Origin: Bog-756 sp963776225
GTDB taxonomy: Bacteria; Actinomycetota; Acidimicrobiia; Acidimicrobiales; RAAP-2
Assembly: GCA_963776225.1 (NCBI GenBank)
Contig: CAVZLL010000004.1
Location: 1,240,001-1,304,000, forward strand
Length of the DNA stretch: 64,000 nt
Reading direction: 5' to 3'
Shown: one piece after another, positions 20,529-28,714 of the stretch
How positions within the stretch are numbered: the stretch's first letter is position 1
Layout of the letters: every line of letters starts with the position of its first letter
The notes under the pieces: model-generated
What the model was told of the DNA's origin: nothing
The model's database searches: none
Seen by the model: the letters and a program-made list of their open reading frames with translations, nothing else
Program-made: the position numbers and the translations under genes

Positions 20529-21206
20529 ATGGCGCAGACCTCACCGGCGAGCGGACCGCGAGCTCCCGACGACCGCAGCGCGGGTGGGGCGATCCCCCTC
20601 CGGCCCCGGCGCAGCTCGTCCGGCGACCCCGAGGGGAACGCCCGGCTGACCGGGATGACCGCCGTGGTGCTCCTGGTGCTGCTCGCCGCGGAGGGGGCGA
20701 CACTGCTCTCCATCCACCGCCTGCTCACCGCGCACGTGGTGATCGGCATGCTGATCGTGCCGCCGGTCCTGGTCAAGATCGGCTCGACCGGGTGGCGCAT
20801 CGTGCGCTACTACCGCGGGTCGGCGCCCTACCGGGCCCGCGGGGCGCCGCCGATCCCGCTCCGGTTGCTCGGTCCCGTCGTCGTGCTGCTCACCGTGATC
20901 GTGCTGGCCTCGGGGATCGTCCTCATGTTCGTGCCCCACGCCGACCGCCACGAGCTCTTCTTCATCCACAAGGTGAGCTTCATCCTCTGGTTCGCCGCGA
21001 TGACCGTGCACGTGCTCGCGCACCTGGTCGACACCGCCCGCCTCGCGCCGGCCGATCTCCTCGAGCGGACCCGGACCCAGGTCCGCGGGGCGGGGGCCCG
21101 GGTCTGGGCCCTTGCCGTCAGCCTGGTGCTCGGGACCATCCTGGGTGTCGTGATGGCCGGGACGGTCGGCCCGTGGCTGGCAACCGGCGGGCGGGGCGGC
21201 GGCTGA
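20529..21206 (+). CDS. Membrane protein with candidate haem-b histidines (cytochrome b561-like topology)
   Basis: About 225 residues. After a polar N-terminal tail of about 40 residues come roughly five hydrophobic segments. The segment FFIHKVSFILWFAAMTVHVL has two histidines separated by 13 residues, the spacing used to bind haem b in one helix; further histidines sit in SIHRLLTAHVVIG. I infer a b-type haem electron carrier. No known family was recognised with certainty. It is followed by the response regulator and has the same putative operator as the electron-transfer operon at 24572, so the two probably work together. Confidence 0.6.
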   Translation: MAQTSPASGPRAPDDRSAGGAIPLRPRRSSSGDPEGNARLTGMTAVVLLVLLAAEGATLLSIHRLLTAHVVIGMLIVPPVLVKIGSTGWRIVRYYRGSAPYRARGAPPIPLRLLGPVVVLLTVIVLASGIVLMFVPHADRHELFFIHKVSFILWFAAMTVHVLAHLVDTARLAPADLLERTRTQVRGAGARVWALAVSLVLGTILGVVMAGTVGPWLATGGRGGG

Positions 21207-21269
21207 GATCGTGCGGCCGGTGACGGCCTGCGGCCGCCAGCGGTCTGCGCTGGGGGAGGATGTCCGGGC

Positions 21270-21938
21270 ATGAGAGTCCTGGTGGCCGAAGACGATCCCG
21301 GGCTGCGCTCGGTCCTCGAGCGGGGCCTGCGCGAGCAGGGGTACGTCGTCGACGCGGTGGCTGACGGGACCGGCGCGCTCGCCCACCTCCTCGCCTATCC
21401 CTACGAGGTGGCGGTGCTCGACTGGCGGATGCCCGGGCGTGACGGCCTCGGGGTCATCCGGGAGATGCGGGCGAGGGGCGACCGCACCCCGGTGCTCATG
21501 CTGACCGCGCGTGACGCCACCGAGGATCGGGTCGAGGGTCTCAACGAAGGGGCCGACGACTACCTGGTCAAGCCCTTCTCGTTCGCCGAGCTAACCGCGC
21601 GGATCGGTGCCCTCCAGCGTCGCCCGGCCCTCGCGGTCGACCCGGTCCTCCACTGCGCGGACCTCACCTTCGACCCGTCCAGCCGGATCACCTCGGCGAA
21701 CGGCGAGCGCCTCTCCCTCACCGCCATCGAGAGCGGCATCCTCGAGCTGCTCCTGCGCCGGGCACCGGCTGCGGTGAGCCGCCGCACGATCGCCGTGCAG
21801 GTCTGGGACGACGAGGCCGATCCGGTCGGCTCGAACACCATCGACGTCCACGTGGGCCGGCTGCGGAGCAAGCTCTCGGGCAGCGCTGCCCGCATCGAGA
21901 CGGTCCGCGGGTTCGGGTACCGGATCGACCGCCGATGA
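21270..21938 (+). CDS. OmpR/PhoB-family response regulator
   Basis: 222 residues. Receiver domain with acidic pair D8-D9, phospho-acceptor D51 in VLDWRMPG and K101 in DDYLVKPFS; C-terminal winged-helix DNA-binding domain ending in the typical RGFGYRIDRR. Start ATG at 21270. The stop overlaps the kinase start (ATGA), so they form a two-component pair. The phased GTCA(T/G) sites at 20480 and 24532 are the best candidates for its targets. Confidence 0.93.
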   Translation: MRVLVAEDDPGLRSVLERGLREQGYVVDAVADGTGALAHLLAYPYEVAVLDWRMPGRDGLGVIREMRARGDRTPVLMLTARDATEDRVEGLNEGADDYLVKPFSFAELTARIGALQRRPALAVDPVLHCADLTFDPSSRITSANGERLSLTAIESGILELLLRRAPAAVSRRTIAVQVWDDEADPVGSNTIDVHVGRLRSKLSGSAARIETVRGFGYRIDRR

Positions 21939-23198
21939 GACGTCACGGAGCGCAATGGGCCCACGCCGCAAGGGTGGCGACGGGCGCGACGGTGGTGGTC
22001 GCAGTGGTGGCGCTCGTGGTGGCCCTGGTGCTCAACGCCTACGTCGCCGGCCATCTCGTGCACGACGTCGACACGAGGCTCGCCGCACACCTGGAGGCAG
22101 CGGAGTCAGCCCCTGCGACCACCGGCAGCGCCACGACGACCTCGACCACCGGTCCGGGGGGCGGCGATGTCGACGACGTACCCGCCTTCGTCTGGCGGGT
22201 GGGCGCGGGCGGAGCGGTCCTCGCCCTCGAGACCAACGCGCCCCCGCTCCCCCCACCACTGGACCGGGAGGACGGTGACACTGGCCACCGGCGGGAGCAC
22301 CTTCCGGTACGCGTCGGCCCCCTCGAACGGGGGGTGGCTGGTCGCCGGAGAGAGCGTCATCCGGGTCGGACAGGTCCGCGGCGACCTCATCCTGGTCGAG
22401 GTCCTGCTCGGCGCCCTGCTCCTCCTGGTGACGTTCACCGGCTCGTTCGTGGTCGGTCTCCGGGCCTCGGCGCCCATCGAACAGATCCGCCGGCGCCAGG
22501 CCGAGTTCACCGCCGACGCGAGCCACGAGCTCCGCACCCCGCTCAGCGTGATCGAGGCCGAGGTCGACCTGGCCCTCAGCAGGGACCGCAGCCGGACCTC
22601 CTACCAGGCGACGCTCCGGCGCATCGCCTCCGAGAGCGGCCGGCTCCGGACGATCGTCGAGGACCTCCTCTGGCTGGCCCGGACGGACGCCGGGGCGGGT
22701 GAACCGGTCACGAGCGGACCGGTGGACGTGGCCGCAGTCGCCTCCGCCTGCGCCTCCCGTTTCGCCGCGGTGGCCGACAGCGCTGCGATCCGGCTCACCG
22801 TCCACGCATGCCCGGAGCAGACCGCGGTGATCAGAGCCGACGGCGAGAGCATCGACCGGCTGGTGTCGGTGCTCCTGGACAACGCCTGCCGCTACGCGGG
22901 ACCCGGTGGCGGGGTGGCGGTGGCGGTGACCGGGTCCGGCGCCCGGGTCGTGCTCACCGTCGACGACTCCGGGCCCGGCATCCCCGAGGACCAGCGCGAG
23001 CTCGTCTTCGACCGGTTCCACCGGGTCGACCAGACCCCCGGCGGCACCGGGCTCGGCCTGGCCATCGCCGACGCAGTCGTCCGGGCGAGCTCGGGAAGCT
23101 GGTCGCTCGGGACCTCACCCCTGGGCGGTGCCCGGTTCGAGGTCTCCTGGCGCCACGCGGCGGCAGTGGACCCGGCGGGGGACGCACCCGCGGACTGA
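21935..23198 (+). CDS. Sensor histidine kinase, one frameshift in the sensor region
   Basis: Two membrane helices flank an extracytoplasmic sensor part of about 120 residues with a Thr/Ser/Gly-rich linker. Then come the phospho-acceptor helix (ASHELRTPLSVIEAEV) and the ATPase domain with N box LLDNACRYAGPGG, G1 DDSGPGIPE and G2 GGTGLGLAIAD. The sensor frame is broken at a run of six C (22249-22254); with five C it reads APPLPHHWTGRTVTLATGG and the whole protein is about 420 residues. Overlaps the regulator. The break is most simply a homopolymer error, though loss of the sensor half cannot be excluded. Confidence 0.88.
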
Positions 23199-23241
23199 CC
23201 CACGAGCGATCGGCGGGCCGGGCCCGGCGGCAGGTCGGTGT

Positions 23242-24450
23242 CTACGGCATGAGGTGCTCGGTCGCCGCCGCCAGCATGTGTCCGACGGCCAGCTCAGACG
23301 CATCGGTCAAGTGGAGGTGATCGCTGCCACGGGGCAGCCCGGCGCTGTCCACCTCGACGACGTGGGGAAGGTTGGCAGCAGCCCAGTCGTCCGCCGCGCG
23401 CACCTCTTGGTTGGCTGCAACCTCCGAGGTGGCCGTTGCAAGGTCGATGCTCCCGTCCACCAGCTCCTGGGCGATCGCCTGTCCGCGGCCTTCCTTGACC
23501 AACGCGATCGGCGCGATCGTGCTCATCGGCAGGTCACTCCGCAGGTGGTCGATGAACCCGGTCAGGTTGGCCTGGTAGGTGTCGGCCGAGCTCAGGGAGC
23601 GTGCGTCCCTCTCGCCCTGGTACCAGTAGAAGCCGCTGAGCAGGTCGAACTGGCCGCGGCCGGCATCGCCCTCCATGACCGAGCGGACCTCGGCGAGCAT
23701 CGCCGGGTAGCACCCTCCCGTGTTGTCCGGGTTCCAGTCCGAGATGAGCGAGGTCCCGGGATCGGCGACCTTGACCACGGTGAGGCTCGTCCCAGTGTCG
23801 GTGTAGATCTGACGGGCCAAGCCGATCTCCGGCCCGAAGACCGCCGAGGGATCAGACGGCGTCGTCCCCACGTACTGCGGCGTGTCGAGGGGCACCGGCG
23901 TCGTGCCCGGGGGCGGGAGGACCGACTTGAAGGGCATCCAGGTGATGGTGTCGGTCGCGTCGGCACCGTCCGTCCGCGCAGGCGAGAAGTAGTTCACACC
24001 GGTGGTGGGGTTGACCCGGTACGACAGCCAGCCGGTCGCGTTGGACTGCCCGGCAACGATGACCACGTCGCGGTGCCGGAGCGGAGGGGTGAGCGCCGAC
24101 GATGGCGAGTCCACGACACCCGCCCCGACCGACTCCGACGCGACCACCGAGAACTGCCAGGGGGTCGAGTCGGTCACCGGGATCACGCAGGAGAGCGCAC
24201 CCGCGACGGTGCACCCCTTGCCCGCCGGTGTCGACGTCACGGTGTAGGTCACCCCGGCCGACGTCGGCCCGGTCCACGAGAGGGTGACCGTTCCCACCCC
24301 GGGGGTCACCCGCAGACCGCTGGGGCCGGCCAGAACCGTGGCCGCCGAGACCGTGCTGCCGGCTCCCGCCGGGAATGCCAGCACCGATGCGACCACCATC
24401 GCACCCAACAGCGGCGTGAACCGCCGCGTACCGCCAACCGTGATCCGCAT
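23242..24450 (-). CDS. Secreted sialate O-acetylesterase-like carbohydrate esterase (CE6/SASA) with Fn3-type domain
   Basis: 402 residues. An N-terminal signal-like helix (LLGAMVVASVLAFPAGAG) is followed by a fibronectin-III-like domain (about 40-125) and an SGNH/SASA esterase domain. Its motifs are VVIVAGQSNATGW (block with catalytic Ser), YWYQGERDA and the late DHLHLT with the catalytic Asp-X-X-His. Such enzymes remove acetyl groups from extracellular polysaccharides or sialic acids. It is on the strand opposite to its neighbours, inserted between the two-component genes and the redox operon, and shares the 121-base divergent gap with the latter. Confidence 0.82.
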   Translation of the reverse strand: MRITVGGTRRFTPLLGAMVVASVLAFPAGAGSTVSAATVLAGPSGLRVTPGVGTVTLSWTGPTSAGVTYTVTSTPAGKGCTVAGALSCVIPVTDSTPWQFSVVASESVGAGVVDSPSSALTPPLRHRDVVIVAGQSNATGWLSYRVNPTTGVNYFSPARTDGADATDTITWMPFKSVLPPPGTTPVPLDTPQYVGTTPSDPSAVFGPEIGLARQIYTDTGTSLTVVKVADPGTSLISDWNPDNTGGCYPAMLAEVRSVMEGDAGRGQFDLLSGFYWYQGERDARSLSSADTYQANLTGFIDHLRSDLPMSTIAPIALVKEGRGQAIAQELVDGSIDLATATSEVAANQEVRAADDWAAANLPHVVEVDSAGLPRGSDHLHLTDASELAVGHMLAAATEHLMP

Positions 24451-24531
24451 CCCCTCCGCCTTTCCGCCTTCCGCCCTGCCGCCTTCTCCGATCGGGTTCT
24501 TCGCATCTTCTTATCATTTCGGGCACCGCGC

Positions 24532-24547
24532 GTCATGACGCTGTCAG
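24532..24547 (+). promoter_or_regulatory. 11-bp phased GTCAT/GTCAG direct repeat (same operator as at 20480)
   Basis: GTCAT at 24532 and GTCAG at 24543 are 11 bp apart, and the second ends ten bases before the TAGCCT -10, the same geometry as upstream of 20529. Likely bound by the regulator encoded at 21270. Confidence 0.6.
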
Positions 24548-24557
24548 AAAGCCTCCT

Positions 24558-24563
24558 TAGCCT
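24558..24563 (+). promoter_or_regulatory. -10-like hexamer of the redox operon
   Basis: TAGCCT, eight bases before the ATG at 24572; leaderless geometry. Confidence 0.5.
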
Positions 24564-24571
24564 GGGAGACC

Positions 24572-24922
24572 ATGAGCCGCAACCTGCGCACCGCCGGTCG
24601 CCCCGTCCGCTCGGATCCGAACCGCCAGGCCCGCCTCCGGCGCGACACCGGCCTCGACCGGGTGCGCTCGATCACCCGCGGTGTGGCGGTGGCCTCGGTC
24701 GCCGGCGCGGTCGCGATCGGCGTCTACCTCGGCCGGGCCATCCCCGGTCACGCGTCGACCCCGGCGGGTACACCGACCGGCACGTCCGGCACCGGCACGA
24801 CCGCCGGCAGCTCGGCCCAGGGCGGCGGGTACGCGGGCCAGTCGGGCCAGGGCGTCGCCCCCCCGGCCAACGCGCCGACCCCCTCCTACCAGCAGGCGCC
24901 GGTCGTCAGCGGATCGAGTTGA
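24572..24922 (+). CDS. Small single-pass membrane protein heading the redox operon
   Basis: 116 residues, no family recognised. A basic N terminus of about 36 residues precedes one membrane helix (VAVASVAGAVAIGVYLGRAI); the outside part is a disordered Gly/Ser/Thr/Pro/Gln tail. In related actinobacterial clusters an FMN-binding domain with an SGAT-type flavinylation motif often occupies this slot, but no such motif is visible here. It may be a scaffold or a remnant. First gene of a five-gene operon with overlapping starts. Confidence 0.7.
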   Translation: MSRNLRTAGRPVRSDPNRQARLRRDTGLDRVRSITRGVAVASVAGAVAIGVYLGRAIPGHASTPAGTPTGTSGTGTTAGSSAQGGGYAGQSGQGVAPPANAPTPSYQQAPVVSGSS

Positions 24923-25887
24923 GCCGGCCGGCGACCTCCGTCGGCCCGGTGTCGGCCGCGGTGCACCGCACCACCCGCTGGTCGACCCTCGTCGAGCTGG
25001 TGGTCACCGACCCGGGCGCGATCGTCGCCGCCGCCTCCCTCCTCGAGGATGAGCTCGACCGGGTGGAGCGGGTGGCGAGCCGGTTCCGGCCCGACTCGGA
25101 GCTCAACGCGCTCCACCGCGGGTCGGGGTCGCGGCGCCCCGTCCCGGTGACGGCCGACCTCTGCGAGGCGATCGCGATCGCCCTGCGCGCCGCCGCGCTG
25201 ACCGGCGGAGCGGTCGACCCGACGGTCGGGGCCGCCCTCTGCCGCCTCGGCTACGACCGCGACTTCGCCCGCATCGCCGGCGGGGTGGACGGCCGGCTGC
25301 CCGCTCCGGCACCGGTCCCCGGGTGGCGCTCGGTGCACCTCGACCGGGCGGCCTCCACCGTCCTCCTCCCCGACGGCGTCGTGCTCGATCTCGGAGCGAC
25401 CGCCAAGGCCTGGGCCGCCGACCGGGCCGCATCACTGATCACCGCGCGGCTCGGCTGCGGGGCCATGGTCTCCCTGGGTGGCGACCTCTCGGTCCAGGGA
25501 GCGCCCGCCGGTGGCTTCACCGTCGGCATCGCCGACGTCTGCGGCGACCCGGACGCCCCGACCACCGTCTCGATCGAGTCGGGGGGACTGGCCACCTCCG
25601 GCGTCGGCAGGCGGCGGTGGACCCTCGGCCGTACCCGTGTCCACCACCTGGTCGACCCGGCCACCGGGCTGCCGGTCGACTCGTGCTGGCGCACCGTCTC
25701 GGTGGCCGCCGGGTCCTGCATCGACGCCAACATCGCCTCGACCGCGGCCATGGTGCTCGGTGACGGCGCACCCGGTTGGCTCGACGATCGGCACCTCCCG
25801 GCCCGCCTGGTCCACCGCGACGGCGCGGTCATAGCTGTGGCTGGGTGGCCCGAGGACGCGCACCTGGGGGGACCCCGGTGCCGGTGA
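24919..25887 (+). CDS. apbE: FAD:protein FMN transferase
   Basis: ApbE covalently attaches FMN to Thr/Ser of extracytoplasmic electron-transfer proteins. About 320 residues with VVLDLGATAKAWAADRA, AMVSLGGDLSVQG, GGLATSGVGRRRW followed by VHHLVDPATGLPVDS, and SCIDANIASTAAMVLG for metal binding, all in family order. Start is TTG at 24919 (overlapping the previous stop) or GTG at 24949. No clear signal peptide or lipobox was seen, so it may act in the cytoplasm or on nascent targets. The expected FMN-acceptor protein is not evident in the operon. Confidence 0.9.
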   Translation: MSRPATSVGPVSAAVHRTTRWSTLVELVVTDPGAIVAAASLLEDELDRVERVASRFRPDSELNALHRGSGSRRPVPVTADLCEAIAIALRAAALTGGAVDPTVGAALCRLGYDRDFARIAGGVDGRLPAPAPVPGWRSVHLDRAASTVLLPDGVVLDLGATAKAWAADRAASLITARLGCGAMVSLGGDLSVQGAPAGGFTVGIADVCGDPDAPTTVSIESGGLATSGVGRRRWTLGRTRVHHLVDPATGLPVDSCWRTVSVAAGSCIDANIASTAAMVLGDGAPGWLDDRHLPARLVHRDGAVIAVAGWPEDAHLGGPRCR

Positions 25888-27036
25888 GCCCGCAGGGCGC
25901 CCACGTGGCGCTGCTGGCGTCGGCCTCCAGCAGCAAGGCCCTCTGGTACCTGACTCGCTCGAGCGGGCTGGTCGCGCTGGTGCTGCTCGAGCGCGTCCCT
26001 GGTGATCGGCGTCGTGGCCTCGGTCGGGTGGACCACCGAGCGGTGGCCGCGGTTCCTCTCCCAGGACGTGCACCGCAACCTGTCGCTGCTGTGCCTCGCC
26101 TTCGTCGGGGTCCACGTGGTGACCACGGTGGCCGACGGGTACGTGCCGATCGGCCTGCTCGACGCGGTGATCCCCTTCCGCTCCCCCTACCGCCCGCTCT
26201 ACGTCGGGCTCGGTGCGCTCACCCTCGACCTCCTCCTCGCGGTCCTGGTGACCAGCGCGCTCCGGCGGCGCATCGGCTACGCGTCCTGGCGGTTCGTCCA
26301 CTGGCTGGCCTACCTGTGCTGGCCGATCGCGGTCCTCCACGGCCTCGGCAGCGGGTCGGACACCTCGCTCCCCTTGACCCTCGCCATCGACGCGCTCTCC
26401 GCGGCAGCCGTCCTCGGCTCGGTGGCCTGGCGCCTGGTCGCCGGCCGCACCTTCCCCGCCGCGACACGGGCTGCCGTCGCGGTCGGTACCTCGGTGGCCG
26501 CGCTGGCCATCCTGGTCTTCGCCGTGGTGGGCCCCCTCCGTCCCGGATGGTCCCGCCGCTCGGGGACCTCGGCCGCCCTCCTCGCCCAGCTGGCGCGGCG
26601 CAACGCGCCGACAGCCGGGACCGCATCCGCGCCGACCCCGACGACCCCGGCGACCCCGGCAGTCCAGGGCGGTGTCCCGGCGGCGCCGTTCAGCGTCGGG
26701 ATCAGCGGGTCGCAGACCGCGAGCAGCCCGGACACGCAGGGGAACGTGCAGGTCACCCTCTCGATGCACCTCCAGGATGCGGCGGCGACCCCGCTCACCG
26801 TCGTGCTGGTGGGCACCGCGGTCCAGGGAGGCGGTGTGGCCATGTCCTCCGGCTCGGTCACCTTCGGCCCCTACCACGGGACGGTGACCGCCCTCGACGG
26901 CGGCACCGTCCAGGCCGACGTGTCGACCCCCCGGCCCGAGGTCCTGACCCTGTCCCTGCAGGTGGACCAGGGAACCGGGGCGCTGACCGGGACGGTCAGC
27001 GGCCAGGCCGGCACCTCCGGCGGCGGGAGCCGGTGA
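25878..27036 (+). CDS. Ferric-reductase-like haem membrane protein with extracellular C-terminal domain, one frameshift
   Basis: Around six helices with two bis-His helix signatures: VHRNLSLLCLAFVGVH (His-X13-His) and VHWLAYLCWPIAVLH (His-X12-His), the ligand pattern of ferric reductase/NADPH-oxidase type transmembrane domains. A final helix leads to a Thr/Ala/Pro linker and a beta-rich outer domain of about 100 residues without recognised family. Near residue 37 the frame breaks; dropping one G at 25989 gives LVALVLLSASLVIGVVASVGW and a 385-residue protein. Overlaps apbE by ten bases. Likely moves electrons across the membrane from the NuoF-like partner. Confidence 0.8.
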
Positions 27037-28307
27037 AGGGCCCCGCCGGGGCGGTCCGGCTCCTCTCGGGGATCGACGGGAGCGGCGCGACCCGCCTCCA
27101 GGACCATCTCGACCGCTGGGGCCCGCTCCCGGCGACCCGCCCCGAGGCACTGCTGGTCGCCGTCGAGGAGAGCGGCCTGCGCGGCCACGGCGGGGCGTGG
27201 TTCCCGGTCGGCACCAAGTGGCGCTCGGTGCGCCGCTCCGGGCTGCGCAGCCCGGTGGTGGTGGCCAACGGGGCGGAGGGCGAACCGGCCAGCGGCAAGG
27301 ACCGCCTCCTGCTCGAGCGCGTTCCCCACCTGGTCCTGGACGGAGCGGCGGTGGCCGCCCTGGCGGTCGGGGCGAAGGACGTCCTCGTGCACGTGCCGGC
27401 ACAGGCGGTGCCCGGTGTCCAGGCCGCGCTCGACGACCGGCGGCGGCGCGGCGTCGACCCGTGCCCGGTCGAGATCGTGGTCGCGCCCGACCGCTTCCTC
27501 GCCGGCCAGGAGACGGCGGCGGTCAACACGATCGAGGGCCGCCGGGTGGCGACCCCGTCCTTCCAGGGACTGCGGACCGTCCGGGACCAGGGGGTCACGG
27601 GCCGTCCGACCCTGGTCCAGAACGTCGAGACGCTGGCCCACGCCGCCCTGGTCGCCCGCTTCGGCGCAGACTGGTTCCGCCGCCACGGCACCACCGAGTC
27701 GCCGGGCACCTCCCTGTTGACCGTGACCGGCCGCTGGGACGGGCCGCGGGTGGTCGAGGCGTCGCTCGGGACCCCGCTCGGCGCGATCCTCTCGGTCTCC
27801 CCGGACGACGCCAGGCGGATCCAGGGCATCCTGCTCGGCGGGTACGGGGGTGGATGGATCCCGACCGGGCCGGCGCTGGCCATGCCGCTCACCGAGGAGG
27901 CGGCGCGGCGATCCGGCTCCTCGATCGGCCCGGGGGTGGTCGTCCTCCTGCCGGGCGGGGTCTGCCCGCTGGCCGAGGTGGCCCGGGTGGTCCGCTACAT
28001 GGAGGGCGAGGGGGCGGGGCAGTGCGGCCCCTGCGTGAACGGGCTCGCCCTGCTGGCCACCACCGTGGAGCAGCTCGCCCACCGTCCCACCTCGCTGCGG
28101 GGCGGGGTGACCGCCATCCCGACGCTGTGCGGCCTGGTCGAGGGCCGGGGGGCCTGCCGCCACCCCGACGGCGTGGCCCGGTTCGTGCGCACCGCCCTCG
28201 AGGTCTTCGCCGACCACGTCACCGCCCACCTGACCCGGGGGGCGTGCCACAGCACTGCGGCGCCCTTCCTCCCGGTCCCACCGGCTACCGCGGGCAGGCG
28301 ACGGTGA
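27033..28307 (+). CDS. NuoF-like NAD(P)H:acceptor flavoprotein (SLBB/4Fe-4S)
   Basis: 424 residues related to the 51-kDa subunit of complex I. FMN/NADH region: GLRGHGGAWFPVGTKW and NGAEGEPASGKDR, then RFLAGQETAAVNTIEG. The C-terminal iron-sulfur part reads MEGEGAGQCGPCVNGLALL, so the first Cys of the usual S-C-G-x-C-x-x-C motif is replaced, while two extra cysteines follow in TLCGLVEGRGAC and could complete the cluster. Free-standing, not with other nuo genes. It is translationally coupled to the haem protein before it and the ferredoxin after it, suggesting NAD(P)H to ferredoxin or to membrane haem electron flow. Confidence 0.85.
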   Translation: MKGPAGAVRLLSGIDGSGATRLQDHLDRWGPLPATRPEALLVAVEESGLRGHGGAWFPVGTKWRSVRRSGLRSPVVVANGAEGEPASGKDRLLLERVPHLVLDGAAVAALAVGAKDVLVHVPAQAVPGVQAALDDRRRRGVDPCPVEIVVAPDRFLAGQETAAVNTIEGRRVATPSFQGLRTVRDQGVTGRPTLVQNVETLAHAALVARFGADWFRRHGTTESPGTSLLTVTGRWDGPRVVEASLGTPLGAILSVSPDDARRIQGILLGGYGGGWIPTGPALAMPLTEEAARRSGSSIGPGVVVLLPGGVCPLAEVARVVRYMEGEGAGQCGPCVNGLALLATTVEQLAHRPTSLRGGVTAIPTLCGLVEGRGACRHPDGVARFVRTALEVFADHVTAHLTRGACHSTAAPFLPVPPATAGRRR

Positions 28308-28519
28308 ACCGCCGCCGTCTGGTCCTCCTGGTCGACCCGGTGGCCTGCGACGGGCACGGGGTCTGCGCCGAGCTGCTGCCCGAGCGGATCCGCCTCGACC
28401 CGTGGGGTTTCCCGATCATCGAACCGGGCGAGATGCCGCCGGCGCTGGTCGACCACGCCGAGAAGGCGGTGGCGGCCTGTCCCCGGCTCGCCCTCCATCT
28501 CCTCCGCAGCGACAGCTGA
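28304..28519 (+). CDS. Small ferredoxin, probably 3Fe-4S type
   Basis: 71 residues, start GTG at 28304 overlapping the previous stop (GTGA). VDPVACDGHGVCAELLPE and AACPRLAL give Cys-X5-Cys and a distant Cys-Pro, the pattern of single-cluster 3Fe-4S ferredoxins of actinobacteria that often serve cytochromes P450. Here its operon partner is the NuoF-like protein. A P450 gene is present at 62396 but far away, so a link is speculative. Confidence 0.88.
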   Translation: MNRRRLVLLVDPVACDGHGVCAELLPERIRLDPWGFPIIEPGEMPPALVDHAEKAVAACPRLALHLLRSDS

Positions 28520-28617
28520 GCGGCCTCGCGGGGCGAGGCCGCGTGAGGGGCGGGCCCGGCTCCCTGCGCTCGGGGCTCCATGTGACCCTCGCGGCGACCA
28601 CCGCTCCCTGACCGCGG

Positions 28618-28648
28618 AAAGGGGGCCCGGCTCGGCCGGGCCCCCTTT
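28618..28648. terminator. Strong bidirectional terminator between convergent operons
   Basis: 14-bp perfect stem AAAGGGGGCCCGGC / GCCGGGCCCCCTTT with a TCG loop. A-rich start and T-rich end make it work in both directions. It separates the redox operon from the convergent phosphate locus. Confidence 0.85.
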
Positions 28649-28714
28649 CGCCGACGCCCGAAGGCGCCCCTTTGTACTGCTGGTTACTGCGCTACTGCGT
28701 TGTTGCGAGTTGCG

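Noticed and set aside
25432..27402. A 656-codon minus-strand open frame opposite apbE and the haem protein
   Set aside because: Shadow of well-supported plus-strand genes; no recognisable domain.
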